DNA of 64,000 nt from Ascoidea tarda (nom. inval.) (lineage: Eukaryota > Ascomycota > Saccharomycetes > Ascoideales > Ascoideaceae), in assembly GCA_030560485.1 (NCBI GenBank), contig JAKTTS010000004.1, positions 1-64,000 of the forward strand, in the 5' to 3' direction. Under the pieces are notes generated by a model. The model did no database searches. It saw only the letters and a program-made list of their open reading frames with translations, and was not told where the DNA came from. The first letter of the stretch is position 1. Each line of letters opens with the position of its first letter. Both the position numbers and the translations under genes were made by a program. This document shows, piece by piece, positions 1 through 9,800 of the stretch.

Positions 1-442
1 ACAATACACATCACACCAAGCTAGGCTAGTAGCGTGCAAAAAGACAGGCTTAGACAGACAAATTTGAAATGGTTTCAATTTTAAATAGATTTTATGAAAT
101 CACAAGAATCTGATTAAAAAGAAAATCATTGATAATAAAAGGGTGTCCTGATATTACAAAAGAGGTTCCAAAAATTAAAAACAAGCCATTTGGCATGAAG
201 ACAGTCCCCGGATGGCTCTGGTAAAAGGCAAGAGCCATGTACGACTAAGAGACTGATCTTCTGGCTGCTGAGCAAAAAAGGAACAAGAGGAGGAAGCACA
301 AAAGAGCCAGCGCAGAGTTTTATACTCAGACAAAAGTGGGTCACCCGGACAGAGCGAGAGCTCTAAGAGAGCTAGGGCTATGCTTCTAGGGCTTTAGTGG
401 TGAGACTCTTAGGGCTCTCAGGGCTCTTAGGGCTTCAGGCCA
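1..442. other. Upstream intergenic DNA with AGGGCT cluster
   Basis: No supportable gene in this stretch. The right part (374-434) holds five copies of AGGGCT, starting at 374, 388, 411, 420 and 429, just before the heat-shock element of the downstream HSP104 gene. The motif resembles but does not match the yeast stress element AGGGG, so any regulatory role is inference. Confidence 0.5.
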
Positions 443-480
443 GAACGTTCCAGAACGTTCTCGAAGGTTGGAGACTGTTC
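443..480 (+). promoter_or_regulatory. Heat-shock element array of HSP104
   Basis: Alternating GAA and TTC units sit at exact 5-bp spacing from 443: GAA (443), TTC (448), GAA (453), TTC (458), GAA (463), a degenerate TTG (468), a degenerate GAC (473) and TTC (478). Six of eight units are perfect. This is the known binding pattern for trimeric Hsf1. It lies about 45 bp upstream of a TATAAA box at 524-529 and about 290 bp before the HSP104 start codon. Confidence 0.93.
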
Positions 481-523
481 CGTCGTGCTGGTGTCAGCTT
501 CGGTGCTTTGTTGATTCGGCTAA

Positions 524-529
524 TATAAA
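524..529 (+). promoter_or_regulatory. TATA box of HSP104
   Basis: TATAAA lies 44 bp downstream of the heat-shock element and 241 bp upstream of the HSP104 ATG, as expected for a strongly inducible TATA promoter. Confidence 0.7.
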
Positions 530-769
530 TACATCTTCCTTTGCTACACTTTCTCGATTTTGCTTCAGCTATACTTGCTACATTGCTGTTTCGTATCAAT
601 TGCTATTAAAGATTTCTCATTATCAATCAATAACTAATTTGATATAACTCCTACAATTACTTACACTTATTCAACCTACTTATATTCACATCATATAATC
701 TCATTTTTTAATATTCTTATACATTATTCTCATTTGTTTGCACATTCTTAGATATCTTTCAAAATCAAG

Positions 770-3475
770 ATGGAAAGTTCCAATTTTACTGATAGAGTTT
801 TAACAATAATTGAAAATGCTCAAACCATTGCTCAAGATCAATCCCACACCCAACTCTTGCCTTTGCATGTTCTAGCTGCTATGACTGAACCCGAAAAGGA
901 TGGTTCACCATCCTATTTGAAAACTATAATCGAAAAATCAAGATTTGACTGGCAAGTCTTTTTAAGAACTGTTAACAAAAATTTGGTTCGTTTACCTTCT
1001 CAATCTCCTCCTCCTGATAAAATAACTCCCTCTTACTCCACTGCTCAAGTATTGCAAAAGGCCGAAAAATATAAAAAATCTCAAAAGGACTCTTATATCG
1101 GTCAAGATCATATACTTTTAGCTTTATTAGATGATTCACAAATTGCTCAAATATTTAAAGAGTCAAACATTTCAAATTTGGAAACAATTAGAAACGCACT
1201 ACTAGATTTAAGAGGCGATAAAAAAATTGATTCAAAAGTCGCTGATACAACTCAACAATACGAATTTCTATCCAAATATGCTATAAATTTAACTGAACAA
1301 GCAAGACAAGGAAAACTAGACCCTGTTATTGGTAGAGAAGAAGAAATCAGAAGAACAATTAGAGTTCTTTCAAGAAGAACTAAGAGCAATCCTTGCTTGA
1401 TAGGTGACCCCGGTGTTGGTAAGACCTCAATTGTTGAAGGTGTTGCCTTAAGAATTATTGACTCAGATGTCCCTACCGTTTTACAAAATTGTAAATTATA
1501 TTCATTAGATGTAACTGCTTTAAGAGCCGGTGCTAAATTTCAAGGTGAATTTGAAGAAAGAGTTAAAGGTGTTCTTAAAGATATCGAAGACTCAAAGGAA
1601 ATGATAATCTTATTTATTGATGAAATTCACATGATTATGGGTGATAACAACTCAGCTGCCAACTTATTAAAACCAATGTTAGCTAGAGGCTCTTTGCACT
1701 GTATTGGTGCAACAACAATCACAGAGTATAGAAAATATGTTGAAAAAGATGGTGCCTTTGAAAGAAGATTTCAAAAGATCGATGTTAAAGAACCAAATGT
1801 TAGAGAAGCAACTGCCATCTTAAGAGGTTTGGCTCCAAAATATGAAATCCACCATGGTGTTAGAATCTTGGATTCTGCTTTAGTAACTGCCGCTGTCCTT
1901 GCTAAAAGATACCTAACTTATAGAAAATTGCCTGATTCTGCTGTTGATTTAATTGATGAAAGTGCTGCAACTGTCGCTGTGGCAAGAGATTCAAAACCTG
2001 AAGAATTAGATATGAAAGAAAGGCAACTACAACTAATTCAAGTTGAAATTAAAGCACTTCAGAGAGATGTTGGAACAGACGCTTCTACCAAAGAAAGATT
2101 GGAACAAGCAAAACAAAAAGAAGCCTCTCTAGAAGATGAATTAAGACCACTTCGGGAAAGATTTAACCAAGAAAAAGCAGGCCATGAGCAATTAACTGCT
2201 GCTAAAAGAAAATTGGATGAACTAGAAATTAAAGCATCAGATGCTGAAAGAAGACATGATACCACTACCGCTGCCGATTTACGATATTTTGCAATTCCCG
2301 ATGTCAAAAATCTTATCACAAAATTGGAAGAAAAAGTTGCAGAAGAAGAAAAAGATTTGGGCGCAACAGCAATGATCCAAAACGTTGTTGGCTCAGAACA
2401 AGTCGCTGAAACCGCAGCAAGATTGACTGGTATCCCAGTTTCGAAATTGACCCAAACTGAAAATCTAAAATTAATTAATATGGAAAAGGAATTATCTGCT
2501 CATGTTGTTGGTCAAAGTCAAGCTGTTAAAGCTGTTGCTAATGGTATTAGACTTACAAGATCTGGTTTAGCTAATCCAAATCAACCTGCGTCATTTTTGT
2601 TTCTCGGATTATCTGGTTCAGGTAAAACTGAACTTGCGAAAAAATTGGCAGGATTTTTATTTAACGATGAAAAAGCAATGATAAGAATTGATTGTTCAGA
2701 ACTATCTGATAAATGGTCATCATCAAAATTATTAGGTAGCGCACCAGGTTATGTTGGATATGAAGAAGGTGGTATTTTATCAAATGGATTGGCAAGACAA
2801 CCTTATTCTGTCGTTTTATTTGATGAAATTGAAAAGGCTGCTCCAGAAGTGTTGACTATCTTTTTGCAATTATTGGATGATGGTAGAATCACTTCAAGTG
2901 CAGGAAAAACAATTGACTGTTCAAATTGTATTGTTATTATGACATCCAATTTGGGTGCAGAATATATTCTCTCATCAAGAGGTTCAAAAGTTACGCCTGA
3001 AGTCAAAGAACTAGTGTTAAATGTTGTTAAAAACCATTTCAGACCAGAGTTTCTTAACAGAATTTCCGAGACAATTGTTTTCAACAAATTGTCAAGAAAG
3101 GCAATCGAAAAAATCATTAAAATCAGACTTGAAGAAATTACTGAAAGGTTTGTTGAGAATAACAAAAACATCAAATTGGACGTTAGTGAAGATGCTATTG
3201 AATGGCTATGCCGACATGGTTACTCCGAAGATTTGGGTGCTAGACCATTGAACAGATTGATCCAAACTGAAATATTAAACAAACTAGCTATCTTGATATT
3301 GAAGAACCAAATACTCAATAAAGAGGTGGCAGTGGTGGAACTAAATCCCAACGGTAGAGGATTGATTGTCTTGCCAAACCATGATGTTCAAAATGAAGAA
3401 ATGGACGTTGATGTAGATGAATGGAACGATGAAAATGATGAAGACTGGTCTGATGATGGTGTCAATCTCGATTAG
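770..3475 (+). CDS. HSP104: Hsp104 protein disaggregase (ClpB family AAA+ ATPase)
   Basis: Hexameric AAA+ disaggregase that threads aggregated proteins through its central pore together with Hsp70/Hsp40; cytosolic and nuclear. At 901 aa it matches the family length (908 in S. cerevisiae). Visible parts are an N-terminal Clp repeat domain (about 1-160), first nucleotide domain with Walker [10 protein letters not shown] (212-220) and Walker B LFIDEIH, a coiled-coil M domain (about 410-530), and second nucleotide domain with Walker A GLSGSGKT (613-620). The C-terminus is acidic (many D/E after residue 880) but lacks the exact DDDLD ending of the S. cerevisiae protein. The ATG at 770 gives a proper N domain. 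The strong upstream heat-shock element and TATA box indicate Hsf1 control. No in-frame CTG codon was seen in the entire gene. Confidence 0.97.
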   Translation: MESSNFTDRVLTIIENAQTIAQDQSHTQLLPLHVLAAMTEPEKDGSPSYLKTIIEKSRFDWQVFLRTVNKNLVRLPSQSPPPDKITPSYSTAQVLQKAEKYKKSQKDSYIGQDHILLALLDDSQIAQIFKESNISNLETIRNALLDLRGDKKIDSKVADTTQQYEFLSKYAINLTEQARQGKLDPVIGREEEIRRTIRVLSRRTKSNPCLIGDPGVGKTSIVEGVALRIIDSDVPTVLQNCKLYSLDVTALRAGAKFQGEFEERVKGVLKDIEDSKEMIILFIDEIHMIMGDNNSAANLLKPMLARGSLHCIGATTITEYRKYVEKDGAFERRFQKIDVKEPNVREATAILRGLAPKYEIHHGVRILDSALVTAAVLAKRYLTYRKLPDSAVDLIDESAATVAVARDSKPEELDMKERQLQLIQVEIKALQRDVGTDASTKERLEQAKQKEASLEDELRPLRERFNQEKAGHEQLTAAKRKLDELEIKASDAERRHDTTTAADLRYFAIPDVKNLITKLEEKVAEEEKDLGATAMIQNVVGSEQVAETAARLTGIPVSKLTQTENLKLINMEKELSAHVVGQSQAVKAVANGIRLTRSGLANPNQPASFLFLGLSGSGKTELAKKLAGFLFNDEKAMIRIDCSELSDKWSSSKLLGSAPGYVGYEEGGILSNGLARQPYSVVLFDEIEKAAPEVLTIFLQLLDDGRITSSAGKTIDCSNCIVIMTSNLGAEYILSSRGSKVTPEVKELVLNVVKNHFRPEFLNRISETIVFNKLSRKAIEKIIKIRLEEITERFVENNKNIKLDVSEDAIEWLCRHGYSEDLGARPLNRLIQTEILNKLAILILKNQILNKEVAVVELNPNGRGLIVLPNHDVQNEEMDVDVDEWNDENDEDWSDDGVNLD

Positions 3476-3513
3476 ATGCCAATTGTTTCCGGCTAATAAA
3501 ATTATAAACTTTT

Positions 3514-3560
3514 TTTGTGCTTTGTGCTTTGTGCTTTGTGCTTTGTGTTTTGTGTTTTGT
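3514..3560. repeat. 7-bp tandem repeat (TTTGTGC)n
   Basis: About five consecutive 7-bp units of TTTGTGC grading into TTTGTGT, directly 3' of HSP104, probably within its 3' UTR. Confidence 0.85.
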
Positions 3561-4266
3561 TTTTTTACTTGTTTTTATGTATTTTTGATTATATAGTTTA
3601 TTTTTAGTTATTCTCTGGTATATATTGGCGTGATTTAACACGACCTTGGTGGATCAAAAGAGGTTTCTGTAGTATTAGATATAGATATTTGTTCAATAGA
3701 AATGGGCTGCAGCCCTTTTGCTCGGCTGTCGAAAGCCCTTGAAAGAAATTTAACCATGGTTGAAAAGCCCAAAAGCACTCCAAAGCTGACTCTTCTGGCT
3801 GACAAAAGCTCTGGGTCTCAGTTCAAGTGCACTAATTGATTGTTTTTTGCTCAAAGTGGAAGAGAGCAGTGCTGTGAGAAAGAAGACCGAAACTGTATTG
3901 CAGACTGGAAGACATCTGGAGACTGGTGTTTCAGTGCTATTGGAGATTGAATTACAGGACTGTGGGCCTCTTCTTTATGGCTAATATACATTATCCAATT
4001 GGAATAATCGGCTAGTGCTGGTGAGTTATCAGGAAAGATGATTCAGAATTGTCCTAAATAACGCTTTTATCTAATAGCGACGAATAGAAGCCATGGAAAT
4101 TAGGCTGTTTGAACCAATATCCAGTGGTTCTTTGACTACAACAAAGTAGAGGAGGTCAGCAATGTATAAAAGCATGGGTTTTTACAAAAGAAAGGGAAGA
4201 AAAAAAGACAACAAACAAGACAAATCATTTCTTGGTTCAATTAATTTATTCTGATTTATCAAAAGA
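3561..4266. other. Intergenic region and promoter of the ADH-like gene
   Basis: No ORF of note. A TATAAA box at 4165-4170 lies about 97 bp before the next start codon. The stretch around 3700-3800 is somewhat GC-richer, with repeated AGCCC/GGGCT half-sites (GGGCTGCAGCCC at about 3702 is a perfect 12-bp palindrome). No recognised binding site beyond the TATA box. Confidence 0.5.
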
Positions 4267-5346
4267 ATGGCACAAGTACCCAAGTTCCAAAAAGCATATG
4301 TTTTGGATCATAAAACATTGAAATTAAATCTAATTGAAGATTTACCAATACCTGAGTTGCAGCATGGACAGGCGCTTTTAAAGATCAAAGCAGCTGGATT
4401 ATGTCACTCAGACTTGAACATCATAGGAGGATTACCACCATTTCAAAAGGATTTTATCTTGGGACATGAGATTTGTGGGGAGCTAGTCCAATTCAGGATT
4501 GACAAAGATAAAGAGATTAAAGAAAACAATAATAAGTTTAAACAATATGAGAAGGCTGTAAATAGCATTGGGAAATTATATACTGTTTATAATGTTTCGC
4601 CATGTCGAGACTGTTCAGTTTGCAAACAAGGCAGCGAGGTTTCGTGTCCAGTCAATCATTTGAAGCATTATGGAATCGGAAGAGATGGTGGATATTGCGA
4701 GTATGCTATAGTCGAGATCAAAGATTTAGTGTCAGTTCCAAAGGAATTGCAAGATAAACCAGAGATCTGTGCAATCGCTACTGATGCAATTCTAACACCA
4801 TACCATGGAATTAAAAAGTTGAAGAAAATCGATGAAAACCACAAAATCTTACTCATTGGCGTTGGTGGATTGGGATTGAATGCATTGCAAATCATCAAAT
4901 CCTTCAATGGATATGCCATTTGCTGTGATGTAAAAGAAAGTCAAAGAACTCGCGCAAAAGAATTTGGAGCAGATGAGGTTTATGAAAAATTAGACGAAAG
5001 CAATTTGTACCAGGTTGATTCAGTTATCGATTTTGTGGGAAACGATGAAACAGTCAAGCTCGCATTATCTCATTTGAAGCCCAGTGGCAAATTGTTGTTA
5101 GTTGGAATTTCAAGCAAGGGATTGAAGTTGGAACCAAGAACCATCACAAGAATGGTCTGGAAAGAGTTGGACATTCAAACAACGTGTATAGGCACTCAGC
5201 AAGATCAATTTGAGGTGTTGCAGCTAGTGGCTCAGGGAAAGGTTGTTCCTAAATTTGAGGTTTTCTCGTTATTTGAAGACTTGCATAGATGTTTGGAAGA
5301 CATGAAAACAGGAAAGCTCTTTGACAGAGCTGTTCTTGTGCCATAA
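4267..5346 (+). CDS. Zinc-dependent medium-chain alcohol dehydrogenase
   Basis: MDR-superfamily NAD(P)-dependent alcohol/aldehyde oxidoreductase, probably cytosolic (no targeting signal seen). At 359 aa it is family-typical. Catalytic zinc ligands are visible as C46 (GLCHSD) and H67-E68 (GHE). The structural zinc lobe has C113, C116, C119 and C127 in C-x2-C-x2-C-x7-C spacing. The Rossmann motif GVGGLG is at 198-203. Residues about 80-100 form a charged Lys/Asn-rich insertion just before the structural zinc lobe, not usual for fungal Adh1. The divergence from Adh1 suggests the broader propanol-preferring/AdhP-like group; substrate unknown. It has its own TATA promoter and stands alone between HSP104 and SKP1. 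Sure of the family, not of the physiological role. Confidence 0.9.
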   Translation: MAQVPKFQKAYVLDHKTLKLNLIEDLPIPELQHGQALLKIKAAGLCHSDLNIIGGLPPFQKDFILGHEICGELVQFRIDKDKEIKENNNKFKQYEKAVNSIGKLYTVYNVSPCRDCSVCKQGSEVSCPVNHLKHYGIGRDGGYCEYAIVEIKDLVSVPKELQDKPEICAIATDAILTPYHGIKKLKKIDENHKILLIGVGGLGLNALQIIKSFNGYAICCDVKESQRTRAKEFGADEVYEKLDESNLYQVDSVIDFVGNDETVKLALSHLKPSGKLLLVGISSKGLKLEPRTITRMVWKELDIQTTCIGTQQDQFEVLQLVAQGKVVPKFEVFSLFEDLHRCLEDMKTGKLFDRAVLVP

Positions 5347-5869
5347 CCCATTAACCACCCTCAATAGACCACATAGACCAGTAGAACACAATATACAGCA
5401 ATGCAGGTCCATCTTGTCATCAGAAGAAGCAGCCTTCTGAAGATTCTAAACAGTTTCTTAACCACTGCTCATAAAACAAAACTTTCTCTTAAAGTGTTTT
5501 ATCCATGATTTTGTTCCAGTCTCGCCGAAGAGCCGTAAAAACTTCCATTTCCTCTCTAGCACTGTTCCAATAAAATGGATACTGGCCCAATTGCACTGTC
5601 TTTCTATGGTAAAACAAGAATCACGATGCAAAACAACAACAAAACAGCAAAAGCACAAAATCTGGCCAGCTAGTTGCTTTCAAAAGCAACTACGGTTCGG
5701 AAACCCTGCCCGTAGTGAGCTTCGGAACGGAACACAAAGGAGTATAAATACACTTGGATTTTCTTCTGAGTTTTTGAAACTCCACTTCATCAATTCTATC
5801 ACTTTCGATTAACACATTTAACTGCCTATTTCTGTTGTAACCTATTACTCTGTTTATATTTCTAATACA
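5347..5869. promoter_or_regulatory. SKP1 upstream region with nested palindromes and TATA box
   Basis: Contains a near-perfect palindrome at 5671-5692 (10-bp arms TAGTTGCTTT and AAAGCAACTA, 2-bp centre). This is followed by a second inverted repeat CTACGG (5690-5695) / CCGTAG (5710-5715) and two TTCGGAA palindromes. CGG/CCG triplets in inverted arrangement are typical of Zn2Cys6 regulator sites. TATAAATA is at 5743-5750, about 120 bp before the SKP1 ATG. Confidence 0.55.
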
Positions 5870-5990
5870 ATGAGTCCCACACCCAAAATCACACTTGTTA
5901 GCAAGGATTTAAAAAAATTTATTGTTGAGAAAGAGGTTGTCATGAAGTCTGTTGTCATTGCGAATATCGTCTCCGAATCTCTTAATATCA

Positions 5991-6027
<37 letters not shown>

Positions 6028-6466
6028 CCAAGTACCTGAAGATCTCGAAATCCCTGTGGAAAATGTTGATTCTGTTACTTTGAAGCTCATTTTACAATGG
6101 TTGGAACATCATGTAAACACCGATTTTGATGGCAAAGATAAAGAAATCGGCATTGATGAAAGTGATGAGGAAAGTGATGATGATTATGAGTCCAAAAACG
6201 ATATTAAAAAAAGAGATACCACTGTGCCTGTTTGGGACAAGAACTTTTTGCAAGTGGATGATTCCACTTTATATGAAATCATGCTAGCTGCAAACTATCT
6301 TAATATCAAACCCTTATTGGATATTTGTTGCAAATTAGTTGCTGAAAAAATCAAACAAATGAGTTACTCAGAGATCAGAACTCAGTTCAACATCACAAAA
6401 CAATTCAACAAAGAAGAAGCTGAAGCCATTAAAAGAGAAAACGAATGGGCTGTTGATGTTATTTAA
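5870..6466 (+). CDS. SKP1: Skp1, SCF ubiquitin ligase and kinetochore adaptor
   Basis: Adaptor linking cullin Cdc53 to F-box proteins in SCF E3 ligases, and CBF3/RAVE component in yeasts; cytosol and nucleus. 198 aa against 194 in S. cerevisiae. The N-terminal BTB/POZ-like fold begins with KITLVSKD. The F-box-binding C-terminal region contains LLAANYLNIKPLLDICC-like sequence and ends with the family hallmark ENEWA (here ENEWAVDVI). Residues 42-53 are twelve consecutive Asp, encoded by a (GAT)n tract at 5993-6028, in the loop where fungal Skp1 proteins carry variable acidic insertions. A second acidic insertion (about 90-115) precedes the conserved VPVWD motif. Confidence 0.96.
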
Positions 6467-6834
6467 ACTAGAAAAATCTCAACCTCAATTAAATAATTGA
6501 TTTCTCTATTTTATATCCGGTTGTGTTGGGTGATTAGCTCTTCTATCTTTGTTTTTATATTACTCTTAATTTTTTTTTTTTAATCCTTTTATCTTATTTT
6601 TTATTTTTAATGCTGTTATTTATTGCTATCGTGGTTTATTGAAATTTAAATTTTATCATGGTTTCTCTTATATATATACTTTCTTTAAAAAATTTGGTGT
6701 TTTTTAAGCAACGTTACTCTGTAGTACTAGAATCAGATTAGATTCAAATTAAAATGCGCATAATTTTACTAAATCATTAATGCAATAAAAATAATAATAA
6801 ACGTAAAAAAAAAAAATAAATATACAGAGAGATT
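6467..6834. other. Convergent intergenic region
   Basis: AT-rich 3' flank shared by convergent SKP1 and CTR9. Nothing recognisable apart from T-runs and A-runs. Confidence 0.5.
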
Positions 6835-9800
6835 TTAATTAACTTCACCCATTGAAACGTCCTGATCCTCATCATGGTTTGCGACTTTCTCAACTCTTTC
6901 TTCCTTTTCGTCTTTTTCATTTTCCATTTCACCACTATTCACTATGGCATTATCATTGGCATTATCGTTACCATCATCACTGCTCTTATCCTCATTTTCA
7001 TTTTCCTGGTCATGTTCTTCATTTGCATCACTTTTCTCATTCAATTGTAATCTTTCCATTATACTATCATCTTTATTTTCATTTTCACTGTCACTTTCAT
7101 TAGAATTATTAGTTTCGCCAAGATTTTTATTATCCTCTCCATCATAATCGTTTCTTTCTTCTCTTTCTCTTTCCTCGACATCCTTGTCTTCATCTTCATC
7201 ATCCTCATCCTCATCAATCTTCCCTCTTCTTCTTTCTTTTCTAGCTAATGGTTCTTTATCTTCTAAATTATACTCAATCTCCTCATCACTGTTTTCAACA
7301 AATTCATTTGATTTTTCATTTTCAACTCTCTTCTGTGTTAATCTTCTCTTCAAATGTCTACCCGATTCTTCATCACTCTCTTCTTTTCTCTTGCCACTTC
7401 TTCTACCTTTGCCTTTTCCACCTTTGTGTCTCTTTTCTTTTTCTCTTTGTTTTTCGTTTATATTTTCTTCATCGTCTCCAAATAAAGATCCATTATCTTC
7501 TGATTCATTTTCAACAAAATCATCATCTCTTTTCTTTTTCTTTTTTTCTTTTTGTTCTTCCTCGTCAATTCTCGCTTGGATCATTTGCTCTTTCCATTTT
7601 CTTGCTTCGTTATCTAGTTCTAATCTCTTTAAGTAGAGTTCTCTTTCATTCTGTAATTCTTTAGCTCTGTATTCTTCATTTTCCTTTTCAATTCTAGCCC
7701 TTTCGATTGCTCTATAATTTTTGGCTTCTTCAAATTTCTCTTTAAATTCTTTTTCATATGATAATTGTTTATTTAATTCATTCTGCACCTGGACTTTTAT
7801 AGTATTTTTACCCATTGTGGCTCTTTGGTTCAAATTATCTGGGGAAAATGGAGGATTAGGCTCTCTAGCCAATTGACTCAAAGTTGATATTCCTTCTTCC
7901 AAATCACTCAATGCAGATTGAAGTTCATCTGCTGTTCTTCTACTTGGTGCTAATTTTCTTATAAAATCTGCAATTTGAAATTGAATAAATGCAATATTAA
8001 ACTTTAATGATGGTATCATCATTTTATTATTGTATTTTTTTGCGATTTTCAATGCCTTCTTTGAATATTCCAATGCAGCCATCAAACTTGGTAAGGATTT
8101 GTCACCCATTCCTCTTGCATACCATGCTCTGCCTAATAATATAAAGTACTTGGAATCAGTAATAACATCATGCCCACCGTTAAACCTTGTGATTGCAATT
8201 TCATAACATTCAATTGCTTTAGAATATTGTTTGATGTCAATCAAAACATGTCCTAAATTGATAAAAATTGAAACATCATTTAAAGAATCTCTAATTTTTC
8301 TGAAGATTTTTAACGCATAATCAGAATCATTTAGCTCGGCAAAAATTATTGCAATACCTTGGGCTGCAAAAATATTATATGAGTCTAGTGATAGAACTTT
8401 TTGGAATAATTCTGCACTCTTAATATAATAGCCATTCTTTTTACTTTCATCACTTGAATTTCTGACTTTATACTCTCTTGCTAATAGTAAATAAACATTG
8501 GCTAAAGAAATTAACGAATAGCAGTCATGAGAATCATAATCGTTTAAAGTTTGAATATAATGATTACTTTCAGGATTTTCATTTTTATTTGGTGCATTTT
8601 GAAATATGGATAATTTTTTATTAAAGGTTCTTAAAAACCAACCGTAAAATGCTCTAATCTCAAGATTTGATTTATTTTCATTTAGTAGAGTAGTAATGTT
8701 TTTTTCTAGTGTTCTAATGTTACTCAAGCTAGCAACATAATTTTCATCCTTTGATAATAAATAAATTCTTCTAATATTTGCATAAATGTAATTTGGTACA
8801 TCAATTAAAATATCGTTGTAATCATTTGAAATTTTATTAATGTTGTTTGAAAGTTTGTGAGAATCGTCTTGAAAAAAATTAATGTCATTGTCATTGACTC
8901 TTGTAATGTTATATCTAATTGTAATATCTCTCTCCTTTGATAAATTTGTAGGTTCAGATAATTGATTATTTTTCAAAGCAATTTCAAAAAAACTTTTTGA
9001 AGATTCAAAATTTCCATTCAAGTAATATAAGACTCCGATATTATTTAAAATTTCGGGAGGAATTTTATCATTGCCATCGTCATTTAGAAATTTGATTAAT
9101 TCAATAGCATTTTGTAAATACTTGAGAGATTTCTTTTTATCAATTGATTCATAATTTTTGGATAAGGTCAAGTAGGAATTCAATTCCGGCAATTCTTTTG
9201 CATCTTTTGTTAGTTTGATATACTTTTCTAAAAAAGAAATTGATTTATCTAGACAGGATTTTATATTTTTTTTGATTGAATTTGAAGTCAAAGAGGAAGA
9301 ATTTAAGGAAGATGGGTTTGAGGATTGGTTTGTATTATTTGATGCATAATCAGCCTTTTCAGAGTACAAGAGACCTAATAGATAGTTTATTTCCAAAGAG
9401 TTTTGGTTTGATTTGATTAGGGGTTCAAAAGTTAAAATTGATTCTTCGATATTGTTATTGATTAATTGAATTTGACCTATACCGAATTTGGACAAAATAC
9501 TATCGTTATTTAAATTTGCAGAATTTTGAAAATATTTTAAAGAATTTTGATAATTTGCTTTTGCAAAATAAATTCTGGCTAGCCAAAAGTTTATTTGGGA
9601 TTTGATTTGGGAAGAAATTAGATTATTTTCTGTTTTGTTAAAGTTTAGAATAAGATTTTCAGCTAAATCGTAGTTTTTAGTTGAAAATAAATAAGATACA
9701 AATATGATTAATAAAATTGGATTATTTTTGTTTTGGGTGAAATAGTATGCGACTAGATTGATTAGGGAAGTGTAATCATTTAAAAAGTTCTGGTCTTGTA

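Noticed and set aside
126-344. 72-codon minus-strand ORF at the window start
   Set aside because: It lacks an ATG start and has no homology.
3700-4100. LTR or transposon remnant
   Set aside because: No TG..CA ends with direct repeats, no coding remains; composition alone is no evidence. No retroelement was found anywhere in the window.
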